From: CAVROP01 sp050008495
GTDB lineage: Bacteria > Acidobacteriota > Terriglobia > UBA7540
Reading direction: 5' to 3'
Length of the DNA: 64,000 bases
Assembly (NCBI GenBank): GCA_050008495.1
Contig: JBEKMN010000008.1
Coordinates: 1 to 64,000 of the forward strand
Shown here: positions 8,238-17,361 of the stretch, piece after piece
Position numbering within the stretch: position 1 is the stretch's first letter
How the letters are laid out: every line of letters begins with the position of its first letter
Made by a program: the position numbers and the translations under genes
Notes under the pieces: generated by a model
Database searches by the model: none
What the model saw: the letters and a program-made list of their open reading frames with translations, nothing else
What the model was told of the DNA's origin: nothing

Positions 8238-10076
8238 CTACGGTTGTGCGCTCTGGTCGGAAACCTTTTCATAGGCTGCAGTAGCCGTCGGCCACATATC
8301 GAGCAGTTGGTTCCGATCAAGATGTACGCCGCCTTCACCTCCCGGTGTCTCGGCCCTCACTGCGCCACTTCCCCCCTTCAGTTTGTAGCGTGCCCCCCCT
8401 GCGAGAATTTCTGTAACGGCGACCGACGTCTGGCCGCCACTCATCAATCCGGCCCCGATGACTTCCGTACCGCGGTCGAGAGGAATGGGTCCAGGCTGTG
8501 GGACCGGAAGAAGCAGTTTTCCGTGGAATTTAAAGCTCCCGTCCGGCTTGATATCTATGGAACTCACCACAATGAAAAGGCGGGCGGCGGGATCAAGCCA
8601 AAGCTTGGCCGGTGGGCCGCCGGTAGTAGCCGGCGCCACGTTCTGCGGTGGGGATGGCGGCAAAGCGGTATTGCTCGCCGCATCGCTCGCGGCCTCAACA
8701 TGGGAGGGCACCTTGCTCTTTTTCGAGGTTGGAACCCTGGAAGATGGCACCGCGCCGGCCGTCGAATTCGCGGGTGACGGCGCGGAGGGCTGCGCACTCC
8801 CGGCAGCAGGCTGCTGGTCCGTGGAAGGGGTAGGCAACTGGCCTGAAGCTGGGGCATCGTTGGTGTTCTGGGTGCTCGCCGGCTGTGGGGGTGTCTTGGG
8901 ACTCTCCGCGGCCGCCTCCGCCGGCGGCGCAACCTGACTGGCTCGTGCTCTCGCTTTCAGCAGGCGCGACAACTGCATTGCCCCCACCGCAAGTAAGGCA
9001 ACCACCGCCAACGCTCCAAGAATTATAAAAACAGCGCGATTGTTCCTGGAGGTGGTTGGAGGAGGAATCACAGCGGGCGCAACGGGCGGCACGGCGGGGC
9101 TCGGGTAGGGCGTGGTTGGTTGAGGCTGCGCCTCGGACGGCTGGCCGGATGGCGCGCCCAAGACCGCAGTGGCGGAAGGCGCTGCGCCCGAACCGGCGTC
9201 TTGTCCGCCCAAGTCTGGCTCAACTGCTCGCGCCGGAGCGACCGGCAAGCTCGTCACAGCACCGCGTACAGACTGCAATGCGAAGCGGAATGCCTCCGCC
9301 GACTGGAAACGCTGAGCCGGGTCCTTTTCGAGCGCGGTCATGATGATGTCATTCAGCGCTTTGGGCAATTCGGGCAGAATCTCGATGGGGGGAGCAGGAG
9401 TTTTCTGCAAGTGGGCGACCATCAAGTCGTAATCACTTTGACCTTTGAACGGCCGGGATCCAGTCACCATCTCATAGAGAGTGACGCCAAAGGAATAGAG
9501 ATCGGAGCGGAGGTCGAGGGCGAGGCCCTGAACTTGCTCGGGCGGCATGTAGTAAAGGGAACCCATGGTGGTGCCGGTCATCGTCAGCTTGCGGTCCGTG
9601 GCGGATTTCGCAATTCCAAAGTCCATCAACTTGACGATGCTCTGTGGGGTCAACATGATGTTGGCAGGCTTGATGTCGCGATGGATGACCCCTTGCGCAT
9701 GCGCGTAACCGAGAGCGGAAAGCACCTGGGAGGCGTAGTCAATCGCATCGGGGACGGGAAACGGGCCGTCCTTCAGCTTGTCCTCTAAGGTTGTCCCTTC
9801 CACAAACTCCATAATCATCAGAAGTTGGTTTTCCAGGCGAAAAGCGGTGTGAAGCCCGGCAATATTGGGATGATTCAAGCTGGCAAGGACCTTGATTTCG
9901 CGAACAAAACGGTCAGCGAGTTCGGGTGCGTTGGCAAGATCAGGCAGCAGGACTTTCATAGCATCGACACGGTCGGAGATCTGGTTTCTAACCTTATAAA
10001 CCCTCCCCATGCCACCGGCGCCTAAGATGCCGATGATCTCGTAGTCCCCAAGCTTATCGCCGATCTTGAAACTCAT
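8238..10076 (-). CDS. Transmembrane Ser/Thr protein kinase with Pro/Ala linker and C-terminal extracytoplasmic domain
   Basis: The kinase domain of this 612-residue protein has the glycine loop GAGGMG (19-24), catalytic Lys41, HRD at 132-134, DFG at 152-154 and PPE near 178-180. A Pro-rich stretch leads to one transmembrane helix at about 347-370. Beyond it lie a long Pro/Ser/Ala linker and a small C-terminal domain that starts RLFIVVSSIDI, similar to the end of the exported protein encoded next. A good promoter lies 160 bases upstream, so this gene probably starts its own transcript after the PAAR gene. Kinases control some T6SSs through FHA-domain partners, but no FHA gene is seen here. The substrate is unknown. 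Confidence 0.92.
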   Translation of the reverse strand: MSFKIGDKLGDYEIIGILGAGGMGRVYKVRNQISDRVDAMKVLLPDLANAPELADRFVREIKVLASLNHPNIAGLHTAFRLENQLLMIMEFVEGTTLEDKLKDGPFPVPDAIDYASQVLSALGYAHAQGVIHRDIKPANIMLTPQSIVKLMDFGIAKSATDRKLTMTGTTMGSLYYMPPEQVQGLALDLRSDLYSFGVTLYEMVTGSRPFKGQSDYDLMVAHLQKTPAPPIEILPELPKALNDIIMTALEKDPAQRFQSAEAFRFALQSVRGAVTSLPVAPARAVEPDLGGQDAGSGAAPSATAVLGAPSGQPSEAQPQPTTPYPSPAVPPVAPAVIPPPTTSRNNRAVFIILGALAVVALLAVGAMQLSRLLKARARASQVAPPAEAAAESPKTPPQPASTQNTNDAPASGQLPTPSTDQQPAAGSAQPSAPSPANSTAGAVPSSRVPTSKKSKVPSHVEAASDAASNTALPPSPPQNVAPATTGGPPAKLWLDPAARLFIVVSSIDIKPDGSFKFHGKLLLPVPQPGPIPLDRGTEVIGAGLMSGGQTSVAVTEILAGGARYKLKGGSGAVRAETPGGEGGVHLDRNQLLDMWPTATAAYEKVSDQSAQP

Positions 10077-10358
10077 TCCTTGCCTCCCATGACCGAAAGC
10101 CGCTGTCTAGCCACGGTCATCCTGAGCGCAACGAAGTATCCCCATAGTCTTGAGATCAGGCGTCCCCTCACGTTCTGGTGCAGATGCGTCCTACCTATGC
10201 TTACGTGTTATTGAAATCCCACCTCGATGGGCACATGCTATCACATTTCGGCGGGCGGAACAACCATGAGAATTCTCGTAACATGAGGGATTTCGTGCAG
10301 AAATGACCTTGTCTGGAAGGGGTTATTTCGGCTGTCGATGCCCGTGCAATCGGGCGGG
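10077..10358. other. Intergenic region between PAAR gene and kinase with promoter and dispersed repeat fragment
   Basis: The stretch holds a sigma70-like promoter for the kinase (10235-10263). Near 10110-10130 is a fragment of the TCATCCTGAGCG...CGAAG type that I recognise as a common dispersed bacterial repeat. Nothing else is apparent. Confidence 0.5.
10235..10263 (-). promoter_or_regulatory. Predicted sigma70-like promoter for the 612-residue kinase gene
   Basis: On the minus strand a -35 box TTGTTC (10263-10258) is followed after exactly 17 bases by a -10 box TAGCAT (10240-10235). It lies about 160 bases upstream of the kinase start and faces it. Confidence 0.5.
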
Positions 10359-10649
10359 CTACCCGATCAGGACGGTAAAGCACCCGAGGATGATTTTGCC
10401 GCCGTGGGCCGTGGTGTCCGTCATCCGGGCGGCGGGCAGAGAGCCGACCAGGACGGTGAATGAGCCCAGCACGATGACGTCTGGTGGACCTACACACGTT
10501 GCCATGTCGGTGACGCGGGCCTGGGGCAAGCTGCCGGTCAGGACGGTGGGGCAGCAGGGTGGAATGATGGGACCGCCGACGTGGGGCACAAGCACAGTCA
10601 GCATCGGACAGACATGCATGTCCGTCGTTCGGGCAGCAGGCATTCCCAT
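10359..10649 (-). CDS. PAAR-domain spike-tip protein
   Basis: This 96-residue protein is almost entirely a PAAR fold. It has repeated ARxTDxxxC-type units (AARTTDMHVC, ARVTDMATCVG, ARMTDTTAHGG) with the His and Cys residues expected to bind the zinc at the cone tip. PAAR proteins cap the VgrG trimer and can carry effectors, but this one has no extension, so it would act as a plain tip or adaptor. It starts 11 bases after the DUF6931-like gene and is the last core T6SS gene of the run. Confidence 0.9.
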   Translation of the reverse strand: MGMPAARTTDMHVCPMLTVLVPHVGGPIIPPCCPTVLTGSLPQARVTDMATCVGPPDVIVLGSFTVLVGSLPAARMTDTTAHGGKIILGCFTVLIG

Positions 10650-10660
10650 GGTTTACCTCA

Positions 10661-11248
10661 CTAACTTTGGCTCGGCCCGGCTTTGATCCTGGCCATCAAG
10701 GCCATGCCTTTTTGCAGGAAGACACGATACTTCTCAGCCGCTTTCTCCGGCTGGGTCTGGACCGCAATGATCATGACCGCGCCGGCCACCAACTTCGCGG
10801 TCACGTGATCCGGGGGAGGGACAGGCTCCAGATGCGGTGCTACGACACTCCCGCCGCTGTAAAACGCCGCCAGGGCCAGCAGATCCGAGGGGCTCTCCGG
10901 CCCATCTTCAGCGACCGCGGCTTTTGCAGCCTGGCGGTTTCCCTCATCCGGATTCGAGACCCAGCGTTCCGCCGCCACCTGCGTCTTCGAAATCTGCGCG
11001 GCGTCCTCCGTCCCTAGACTATGGCGGACGCAGAGGCAACCCCACCCCACGGCTTCCCGTTTGGGAAGAACGAAGGCGAGGAGGCGAGTGGCATCCGGGA
11101 AAAGTTCTTTCCCGACTAATAACTCGAGAAACTGCCGGGAAGTATGCTCGTCCTTCAGCAACGCCTTGGCAGCGTCTCCCAGCCTGGCTTGCTCGCAGAG
11201 GTTTCTTACTGTGACGACTGGTCTAACTCCCGGCGCAGTGCTGCCCAT
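10661..11248 (-). CDS. DUF6931-like T6SS-associated protein
   Basis: This 195-residue, mostly helical protein has no signal peptide or membrane segment. The N-terminal half contains a conserved-looking helical region (LLVGKELFPDATRLLAFVLP) followed by a Trp/Gly/Cys patch (WGCLCVRHSL). The family assignment to DUF6931 is from memory of similar proteins and is tentative. The gene lies 23 bases after vgrG and 11 bases before the PAAR gene, the position normally occupied by effector-loading adaptors (DUF4123, DUF1795, DUF2169). An adaptor or chaperone role is a fair inference but not shown. Confidence 0.7.
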   Translation of the reverse strand: MGSTAPGVRPVVTVRNLCEQARLGDAAKALLKDEHTSRQFLELLVGKELFPDATRLLAFVLPKREAVGWGCLCVRHSLGTEDAAQISKTQVAAERWVSNPDEGNRQAAKAAVAEDGPESPSDLLALAAFYSGGSVVAPHLEPVPPPDHVTAKLVAGAVMIIAVQTQPEKAAEKYRVFLQKGMALMARIKAGPSQS

Positions 11249-11271
11249 GGTACGAACTTCCTTCCCTAAGG

Positions 11272-13194
11272 TCAGTTGATCATTACCAATCCACCCTTCA
11301 ATATCAGCAAACCGTCCCCTTTCACCTGGGTAATAGCCTGGCCTTCTATGGTGATCATCGTGCCTTTAATGGTGACACCGGTCTGGTCAATGACGATGCT
11401 GTTTTGGCCTACCTTGAGTGTGATGGACTGCATCGCCTCGGTAGAACTGGCGCCCATGTTAAGCTTGGTGGATTGGTTGCCCATGCTGATCGTGAGATTG
11501 TCGTTTCCCTGGTGGATGAAAGCAGTGCGATGTTTCTGTGAAACGGTGGTTTGATAGTTGCCTTCCTTGACGAGGATCGTACGGTCGTTCTTAACCGTAA
11601 TATCCTGGTCGTGGTCCACCGTAACGGTCTGGTCGTTGTAGACGTGCTGGTCGTCATCGTGTTCGACCCGCACCGCCATGTCCTTTTGGGCGCGCATGTA
11701 GAAAACTTCGGAACCCATCGTATCATCGAAGGTCAGAACGTTGGAGTCGTGCTCACCCCCACCTTTGGTGCTGCGGGACCGGAAGCCACTGATGTTCTGT
11801 TTATCGGGCAGGCTGCAGGGCGGCATTTGCTGCGAGTTGTAAACACAGCCAACGATAATCGGGTGGTCGGGATCGCCTTCCTCGAAATCAACCCAGACTT
11901 CCTGTCCAATGCGGGGAAGGAAGATCGCTCCCCAGTTCTTTCCGGCCCAGATCTGGGAGACGCGGCACCAGGCGGTGCCAGTGCTATGCCGGTGCTGGTC
12001 CCACTGGAACATGACCTGAATCCGGCCATTTTCATCCGTGTTAATTTCGTCACCACTGGGGCCGATGACGACGGCGGACGCGAGGCTATGAACGTGAGGC
12101 CGCACGGTGACGCGGGCGGGGCGGAACGGAATTGACTCCGGAATACACGTAAAAGCATTCGAGTAAGACTCGCCTTTTGCGTTTCCCGAGGTGCGGAAGG
12201 CGTCGGTGACGCCGTGGTGCTGGATTTCCGTCAGGACGTAGTCCTTGTTCATGGAGCCGGAAGGATGCGCTTGCAGAGTAAACTTGTAGCCGCTGATAAA
12301 CATGCGGCAGGTGCTCGTTCCAGAAGCCAGAAGGTGCCCGGCCTCGATCTCCTGCATGCGGATCTTAGAGAGCCCCTGTCCGGCGTCCTGGGTCAAATGC
12401 TCTCCCGGGTAATCGTAAACCTCGTACTTCGTGTTGCCGCCGACCTCGTACATGGTGGGCTCGGTGGCCATTAGATTGGCGGAGGGTGTCTTGAAATTGT
12501 AGTCCTGCTGGAAGTATTTTCCAGGGCGAAGTTCCTGCTCGAGTTGCCACGATGTGATGAGGTCTTCGTGATGCCCGCCCGAGACGGTGCCATAGATAAT
12601 CTCGCTTCGGCCGGGACAGGTATCGTGACTGGTTGGAGAATCCGCCAGCACCAACGTGTGCCGGTGCTCCTCGTGCTTGAAAAAATAGAAGATGCCGTAC
12701 TGTTCCATCAAGCGGGAAACAAAATTAAAACACGATTCCCGATACTGCACGACGTAGTCTCGTGTCGGGTAGGAATTCTGGAGCTTATTCTCGAAGTCGT
12801 TGAACCCCTGGTCACTGAACACCGAGGTGATGATATCGGAGATGCTCTTGTTCACGAACCCGTGGCAATCCGCACCCCGGGTCAGCAGCCAGAGCCAAGG
12901 CACCATTTCGGCAGTGTAGGCCGTGAATTGTTCTTCGGTCGCGTGCTGGGCAAAGCGGTTGATGATGCCGTTGATGTAGCGGTAGGATCCGTCCTCTTGT
13001 AGCAAAGAAATGGTAACGTTCTTGCCGATGATGTCCGAAAATGCGATGGAGGAATTCTCCGAAAGGAGGTCGAGCTGGAACCTGAACGGGCGCGATATTC
13101 CCTCGCTGCCCTGAAAACCTCGTAACAGGAGGACATCCGTACCCAGCGGGGTGTCGATCTTAAACAACCCACCTTCTTGTGTAAATTCGGGCAT
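11272..13194 (-). CDS. vgrG: T6SS spike protein VgrG (TssI)
   Basis: This 640-residue protein has full VgrG architecture: a gp27-like base (residues about 1-370), a gp5 OB-fold with the characteristic EVWVDFEEGDPDHPIIVG segment (about 430-450), and a C-terminal beta-helix of short repeats (DQTVTVDHDQDITVKND and following). There is no C-terminal effector extension, so it is a structural spike. VgrG trimers sit on the Hcp tube beneath a PAAR tip. A GGGAG ribosome site precedes the ATG. It is separated from clpV by 172 bases that hold a heptad palindrome. Confidence 0.97.
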   Translation of the reverse strand: MPEFTQEGGLFKIDTPLGTDVLLLRGFQGSEGISRPFRFQLDLLSENSSIAFSDIIGKNVTISLLQEDGSYRYINGIINRFAQHATEEQFTAYTAEMVPWLWLLTRGADCHGFVNKSISDIITSVFSDQGFNDFENKLQNSYPTRDYVVQYRESCFNFVSRLMEQYGIFYFFKHEEHRHTLVLADSPTSHDTCPGRSEIIYGTVSGGHHEDLITSWQLEQELRPGKYFQQDYNFKTPSANLMATEPTMYEVGGNTKYEVYDYPGEHLTQDAGQGLSKIRMQEIEAGHLLASGTSTCRMFISGYKFTLQAHPSGSMNKDYVLTEIQHHGVTDAFRTSGNAKGESYSNAFTCIPESIPFRPARVTVRPHVHSLASAVVIGPSGDEINTDENGRIQVMFQWDQHRHSTGTAWCRVSQIWAGKNWGAIFLPRIGQEVWVDFEEGDPDHPIIVGCVYNSQQMPPCSLPDKQNISGFRSRSTKGGGEHDSNVLTFDDTMGSEVFYMRAQKDMAVRVEHDDDQHVYNDQTVTVDHDQDITVKNDRTILVKEGNYQTTVSQKHRTAFIHQGNDNLTISMGNQSTKLNMGASSTEAMQSITLKVGQNSIVIDQTGVTIKGTMITIEGQAITQVKGDGLLILKGGLVMIN

Positions 13195-13212
13195 AGGATG
13201 GCTCCCTCAGTA

Positions 13213-13367
13213 GTTGAAAGTCGAGAGTCGAAAGTCAAGAGTCAGGCAGATAGGAATTTCGACTCCGTCGACTCTTGACCCTCGACTCGTTTAGAGGCGC
13301 GGACTCCAGAATCGGAGGTCCGCCCTACGCGATTAGATCTCTCGACTTTCGACTTTTGACTTTCGAC
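13213..13367. repeat. Heptad palindrome A between vgrG and clpV
   Basis: The left arm is five 7-bp words of type GTCGAAA/GTCAAGA in perfect register (13213-13247). The right arm is four reverse-complement words, with GAC at 13344, 13351, 13358 and 13365, ending on the clpV stop codon. An additional partial reverse-complement tract lies at 13268-13288. Between the tracts is a GC-rich inverted motif (GCGGACTCC with GGAGGTCCGC). Confidence 0.85.
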
Positions 13368-16129
13368 TAATTATACACAAACGCCCCATCCGGCCCCACG
13401 CTTACGCGCAGGGTCGTTAGCTTCTCGCCTGCCGACATCTTTCCCAACAACTGGCGTGAGATATCGGGGAGCAGGGTATTGGTCAGAATATGGTCTACGT
13501 TGCGCGCCCCGCTCTCGACTTCGGTACAGCGGCTGGCCACCGTGTCGACCAGGACGGGGTCATAGGTGAGCTGGATGTTATGGTTCTCCTGCATGCGCCG
13601 TTGGATCTTGCCCAGCTTCAAGACCACGATCTTTTTCAGCGCTTCATCGCGGACAGGATAGTAGGGGATGATCACCATGCGGCCCAGAAATGCCGGCTTG
13701 AAGGTCTTATTCAGGTCCGGCTTCAACGCCTTCACCAGCGGCTCGGCACCAGGCATCGTTCCCGGATCGGCGCACAGCTTCATCATCTTATCCGTCAGCG
13801 CGTTGGTGGTCAGGATAATGATGGTGTTTTTGAAGTCGATCTCGCGCCCCTCGCCATCTTCCATCATGCCTTTATCGAAAACCTGGTAGAAAAGCTCGAG
13901 AACGTCGGGATGGGCTTTCTCGACTTCGTCCAGCAGAACCACGGAATAGGGACGGCGCCGGACGGCTTCCGTCAGCACGCCTCCTTCCCCATAGCCGACG
14001 TATCCCGGGGGGGAGCCTTTTAGAGTGGAAACGGTATGCGGCTCCTGAAACTCGGACATGTTAATGGTGATCAGATTGTGTTCGCCGCCGTAAAGGAGAT
14101 CGGCGAGGGCCAGAGCGGTCTCCGTCTTGCCCACGCCGCTTGGCCCGATCAGCATGAACACTCCGATGGGCCGGTTGGGATCATCCAAACTGGCCCGCGA
14201 AGTCTGAATCCGCTGGCCGATGATGTCCAGAGCATGGGTCTGTCCAATCACGCGCCTCCCGAGGTGATCGCTAAGCGTCAGGACGGTCGAGATCTCGTCT
14301 TTAAGCATCTTGCCTACAGGAATACCCGTCCACGCGGAAATCACCTCGCCCACAATCTGGGCGTCGACTGCCACCCGCATCATAGGCGTTTCACCCTGCA
14401 AGGCCGCCAGTTCCGCATCCAGCTTCACCAGTTCTGCTCGCATCGCTTCCACGTTAGGGGCCGGCGCAGGCGCAGCGGCGGTCGCAACGCCCGTGGCAGC
14501 AGGAGCGCCGCCGCCACCGACCGGAGCGGCTGCAGCCGTCGCAGCAGCTTGGGCAGGAGCCTCCGGCGCGGGCTTAGCCGCCGCTCCGTGGCCGTCGCCG
14601 ATAACGGCCGCTTCGAGCTGGGCGCGTAGTTCGCGGATCTTCGAAACCAGGTCGTGTTCTTTCGTCCAACGTTCGCTCAGGGTTTTGAGACGCGCCTCGA
14701 CCTCCACCTTCTGTTTTGCGATCTGTTCCAGGCGTTCGGTGTGATCTGCGCCCAGCGCTCCCTCACGTTCCAGAATTCGCTGCTGAACTTCCAGATCGTC
14801 CAGTTGCCGGGTGGCGTCTTCAATCGCTGGAGGCGTAGCGCTCTGACCGAGCGCCAAGCGCGCACAGGCGGTATCCAACACGCTCACTGCCTTGTCGGGA
14901 AGCTGACGGCCGGCCAGATAGCGATGCGAAAACTTGACGGCGGAGGTCAGGCCTTCGTCAAGGATGCGAACCTTGTGGTGTTTCTCGAGGGCCGGGACGA
15001 TGCCCCGCATCATCACCGCGCACTGCGTTTCGATAGGCTCTTCCACCTTGACCACCTGGAAACGCCGCGCCAGCGCCGGGTCCTTCTCAAAGTACTTCTT
15101 GTACTCGGACCAGGTTGTAGCGGCGATCGTCCTTAGTTCGCCGCGCGCCAATGCGGGTTTAAGCAGGTTAGCTGCATCGTTCTGGCCGGCCTGGCCTCCC
15201 GCCCCGATCATCGTATGCGCTTCGTCGATAAAGAGGATGATAGGAATGGGGGAAGCCTTGACCTCCTCGATGAGGCCCTTCAGCCGATTCTCAAATTCGC
15301 CCTTGATGCCTGCCCCCGCCTGCAATAGTGCCAGGTCGAGTGAGCGAAGCGTAACATTCCGAAGCGGCGGTGGTACGTCGCCTTTGGCCACGCGGACGGC
15401 AAATCCCTCCACCACCGCAGTCTTCCCTACCCCGGCCTCGCCAGTAAGAATGGGGTTGTTCTGGCGGCGGCGCATCAGGATGTCGATGATCTGGCGAATC
15501 TCCATATCTCTTCCGAGCACCGGATCAATTTTGCCGGCCTTGGCGTTCTCGGTGAGGTTGACCGTAAACTGGTCGAGATTGGCTGTCTTGCCGGCGCCTG
15601 CGGGCCTCGGCGCGCCGGGAGCGCCCGCCGAAGCGGCCTCGACGGGAGCCATTTCCTCTTCCGAGCCTTCCACAATTTTGACGAAGTCCTTGCGTAGAAC
15701 GTCGCCGTCGATCTTCTGAAACTCCTTGCTTACCTCACGGATCTCGCGGCGCAGGTCATCAGTTCCCGTCAGGGCAAGGATAGTGAAACCTGTCCGTACC
15801 TCGCCGACATTGAAGTCAATCGACCCGGTGGTCCATGCCTCCGTCATCATCCTTACTACGTGCGGGCTGATGGCAGGTGTGCGAGCATTGCCGGTCTTGA
15901 GCTTGTCGAGACTTCGATTCAGTTCACCGGTCAGGCGCGACTTGTCCACGCCGAAGTGGCTGGCGATGCGCGCGAAGTCGCCCTCCGTCTGGTCCAGAAG
16001 CTTGAGCATAAAATGCTCGACCTCGACATCGTAGTGCCTCCGCGCCACGCACAGGCCGGCAGCCGATTCGAGCGCGTTCCGGGTGGTGTCATTAAGTTTC
16101 CCGATCAACGACTTGAGATTTATCGCCAT
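13367..16129 (-). CDS. clpV: T6SS sheath-recycling AAA+ ATPase ClpV (TssH)
   Basis: ClpV is a hexameric AAA+ unfoldase that disassembles contracted TssB/TssC sheaths. This 920-residue protein has the Clp N-domain (about 1-150), a first AAA+ domain with Walker A GEAGVGKTA near residue 228, a coiled-coil middle segment interrupted by a long Ala/Pro/Gly linker, and a second AAA+ domain with Walker A GPSGVGKTE near 660. The low-complexity linker in the middle region is longer than I would expect for the family. A GGAGG site precedes the ATG. The stop codon overlaps the end of heptad palindrome A. Confidence 0.96.
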   Translation of the reverse strand: MAINLKSLIGKLNDTTRNALESAAGLCVARRHYDVEVEHFMLKLLDQTEGDFARIASHFGVDKSRLTGELNRSLDKLKTGNARTPAISPHVVRMMTEAWTTGSIDFNVGEVRTGFTILALTGTDDLRREIREVSKEFQKIDGDVLRKDFVKIVEGSEEEMAPVEAASAGAPGAPRPAGAGKTANLDQFTVNLTENAKAGKIDPVLGRDMEIRQIIDILMRRRQNNPILTGEAGVGKTAVVEGFAVRVAKGDVPPPLRNVTLRSLDLALLQAGAGIKGEFENRLKGLIEEVKASPIPIILFIDEAHTMIGAGGQAGQNDAANLLKPALARGELRTIAATTWSEYKKYFEKDPALARRFQVVKVEEPIETQCAVMMRGIVPALEKHHKVRILDEGLTSAVKFSHRYLAGRQLPDKAVSVLDTACARLALGQSATPPAIEDATRQLDDLEVQQRILEREGALGADHTERLEQIAKQKVEVEARLKTLSERWTKEHDLVSKIRELRAQLEAAVIGDGHGAAAKPAPEAPAQAAATAAAAPVGGGGAPAATGVATAAAPAPAPNVEAMRAELVKLDAELAALQGETPMMRVAVDAQIVGEVISAWTGIPVGKMLKDEISTVLTLSDHLGRRVIGQTHALDIIGQRIQTSRASLDDPNRPIGVFMLIGPSGVGKTETALALADLLYGGEHNLITINMSEFQEPHTVSTLKGSPPGYVGYGEGGVLTEAVRRRPYSVVLLDEVEKAHPDVLELFYQVFDKGMMEDGEGREIDFKNTIIILTTNALTDKMMKLCADPGTMPGAEPLVKALKPDLNKTFKPAFLGRMVIIPYYPVRDEALKKIVVLKLGKIQRRMQENHNIQLTYDPVLVDTVASRCTEVESGARNVDHILTNTLLPDISRQLLGKMSAGEKLTTLRVSVGPDGAFVYN

Positions 16130-16320
16130 GCTATTCCCTCCCTGTTGTAGGGGCGAGTTTGCCTCGCCGACTGGCGGCGAACATCAGACCGTCGCGCTGA
16201 TTCAGGCGACGTGGTTCTGCCGCGATGCCAAAATCACCACAGAGCACACAGAGGAATCCCGTTGACTTATCTCTGAGAGCTCGGTGATCTCTGTGGTAGG
16301 TCTTTTCTTGGATTCTGCCG
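16130..16320. other. Intergenic region between tssG and clpV with a CACAGAG-type inverted repeat
   Basis: ACCACAGAG (16236-16244) is repeated imperfectly nearby and is matched by its reverse complement CTCTGTGGT (16289-16297). This is the same word family as the element at 33124-33183. No promoter was recognised. Confidence 0.6.
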
Positions 16321-17361
16321 CTACTCCCAAAGCGGGAGTATCGTGTCCGCCACATCCCTCGACATTTCTTGAGTTCGGCCCCAAGTGGTCCAACCCAATT
16401 GTGGTGCAATTCCCTGCTCGGCGCCCAGTTCACAGCGCGGGACCTCTTCCTGCTTCAAGATAAGCTGAGCTTCAAAATCCAGCTCGTCGTTCGAAAAAAA
16501 GCGTGTCAGCTCCTGCAGGGGTTTGAAAGCCGAGCCAGTAGGCAGGAATTCCACGTATTGCTCCAGTGACAAGGGCCCGATTTTGATGCGCACTCGCGCG
16601 CTTTGATCCCAGACTTCATCACCTACCACGGCGCCGACGCCCAGTTGTTCGGAATACGAATTTGTCCCTTCGAAGCTGCACTGATCGCTCTCTCCCAGGC
16701 CGTACCAACCGCCCGCAAACTGTTCCACCTCAACCGGAACATCAAAGTAGTCACTCAGAATCTGTTCCAGCGCTGATGCCGAGCGCGGATGCTGCGCCAG
16801 TAAGCCCGAGTAATAAAGCAAACAGTCGTCGGGCACCGTCTGCCGATTCTGGAGGCCGGCGGTTCCGAGACCAATCAAGTCCATCACATGGTGCGAGAAG
16901 TCGTCGCGTTGACCGCGTTCGTAAGCGATCCAAAAGCGGTATTTTTCCCAGGCCTGAAAGAAATGCGAAATGATCCGGTGGTTGAAGGTGTCGAAGAAAT
17001 CGACGGCCGCGGTATCCCCCGCCCGCGCCCTTTCCGCCGCGAAGACGGTGTAGACGGTCGGCAGTACGCCCTGCGGGCCGGTCAACCCCATGAAGTTGAC
17101 TATCATCTCGACCGGGCCCTTCGCCCGCCAATTCATGGATTGAATCTCGCTGGCGGGAAAAACCAGGGTTGAATTCGCCTTAAAACGGACCACCTCTGAC
17201 GATGGGGGAGCAAACTTGCCCACTTCGACCCGGTCAGGTAGAAACCGCTCGAGCAGGCGCACGGCCTGGAAGAACTCGAAGAGTTGCGGCCCGTTGCGGA
17301 ACCGCTCCTCGAGGGGCGTCTTCGTTACATTAGGATCGCTTGGCCGGCTCGCGGTGGCCAT
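16321..17361 (-). CDS. tssG: T6SS baseplate wedge protein TssG
   Basis: The protein is 346 residues, the normal TssG size, with the N-terminal FFQAVRLLERF motif near residues 30-40 and the central NFMGLTGPQGVLP motif typical of the ImpH/VasB family. TssG forms the baseplate wedge with TssF, TssE and TssK. Its start lies 37 bases inside the end of tssF, implying translational coupling and fixed stoichiometry. Confidence 0.96.
   Translation of the reverse strand: MATASRPSDPNVTKTPLEERFRNGPQLFEFFQAVRLLERFLPDRVEVGKFAPPSSEVVRFKANSTLVFPASEIQSMNWRAKGPVEMIVNFMGLTGPQGVLPTVYTVFAAERARAGDTAAVDFFDTFNHRIISHFFQAWEKYRFWIAYERGQRDDFSHHVMDLIGLGTAGLQNRQTVPDDCLLYYSGLLAQHPRSASALEQILSDYFDVPVEVEQFAGGWYGLGESDQCSFEGTNSYSEQLGVGAVVGDEVWDQSARVRIKIGPLSLEQYVEFLPTGSAFKPLQELTRFFSNDELDFEAQLILKQEEVPRCELGAEQGIAPQLGWTTWGRTQEMSRDVADTILPLWE

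Noticed and set aside
13204..13374. Impression of a CRISPR-like array in the repeat tracts
   Set aside because: The units are 7 bases with no unique spacers and are arranged as complementary arms. No cas genes are in the window.
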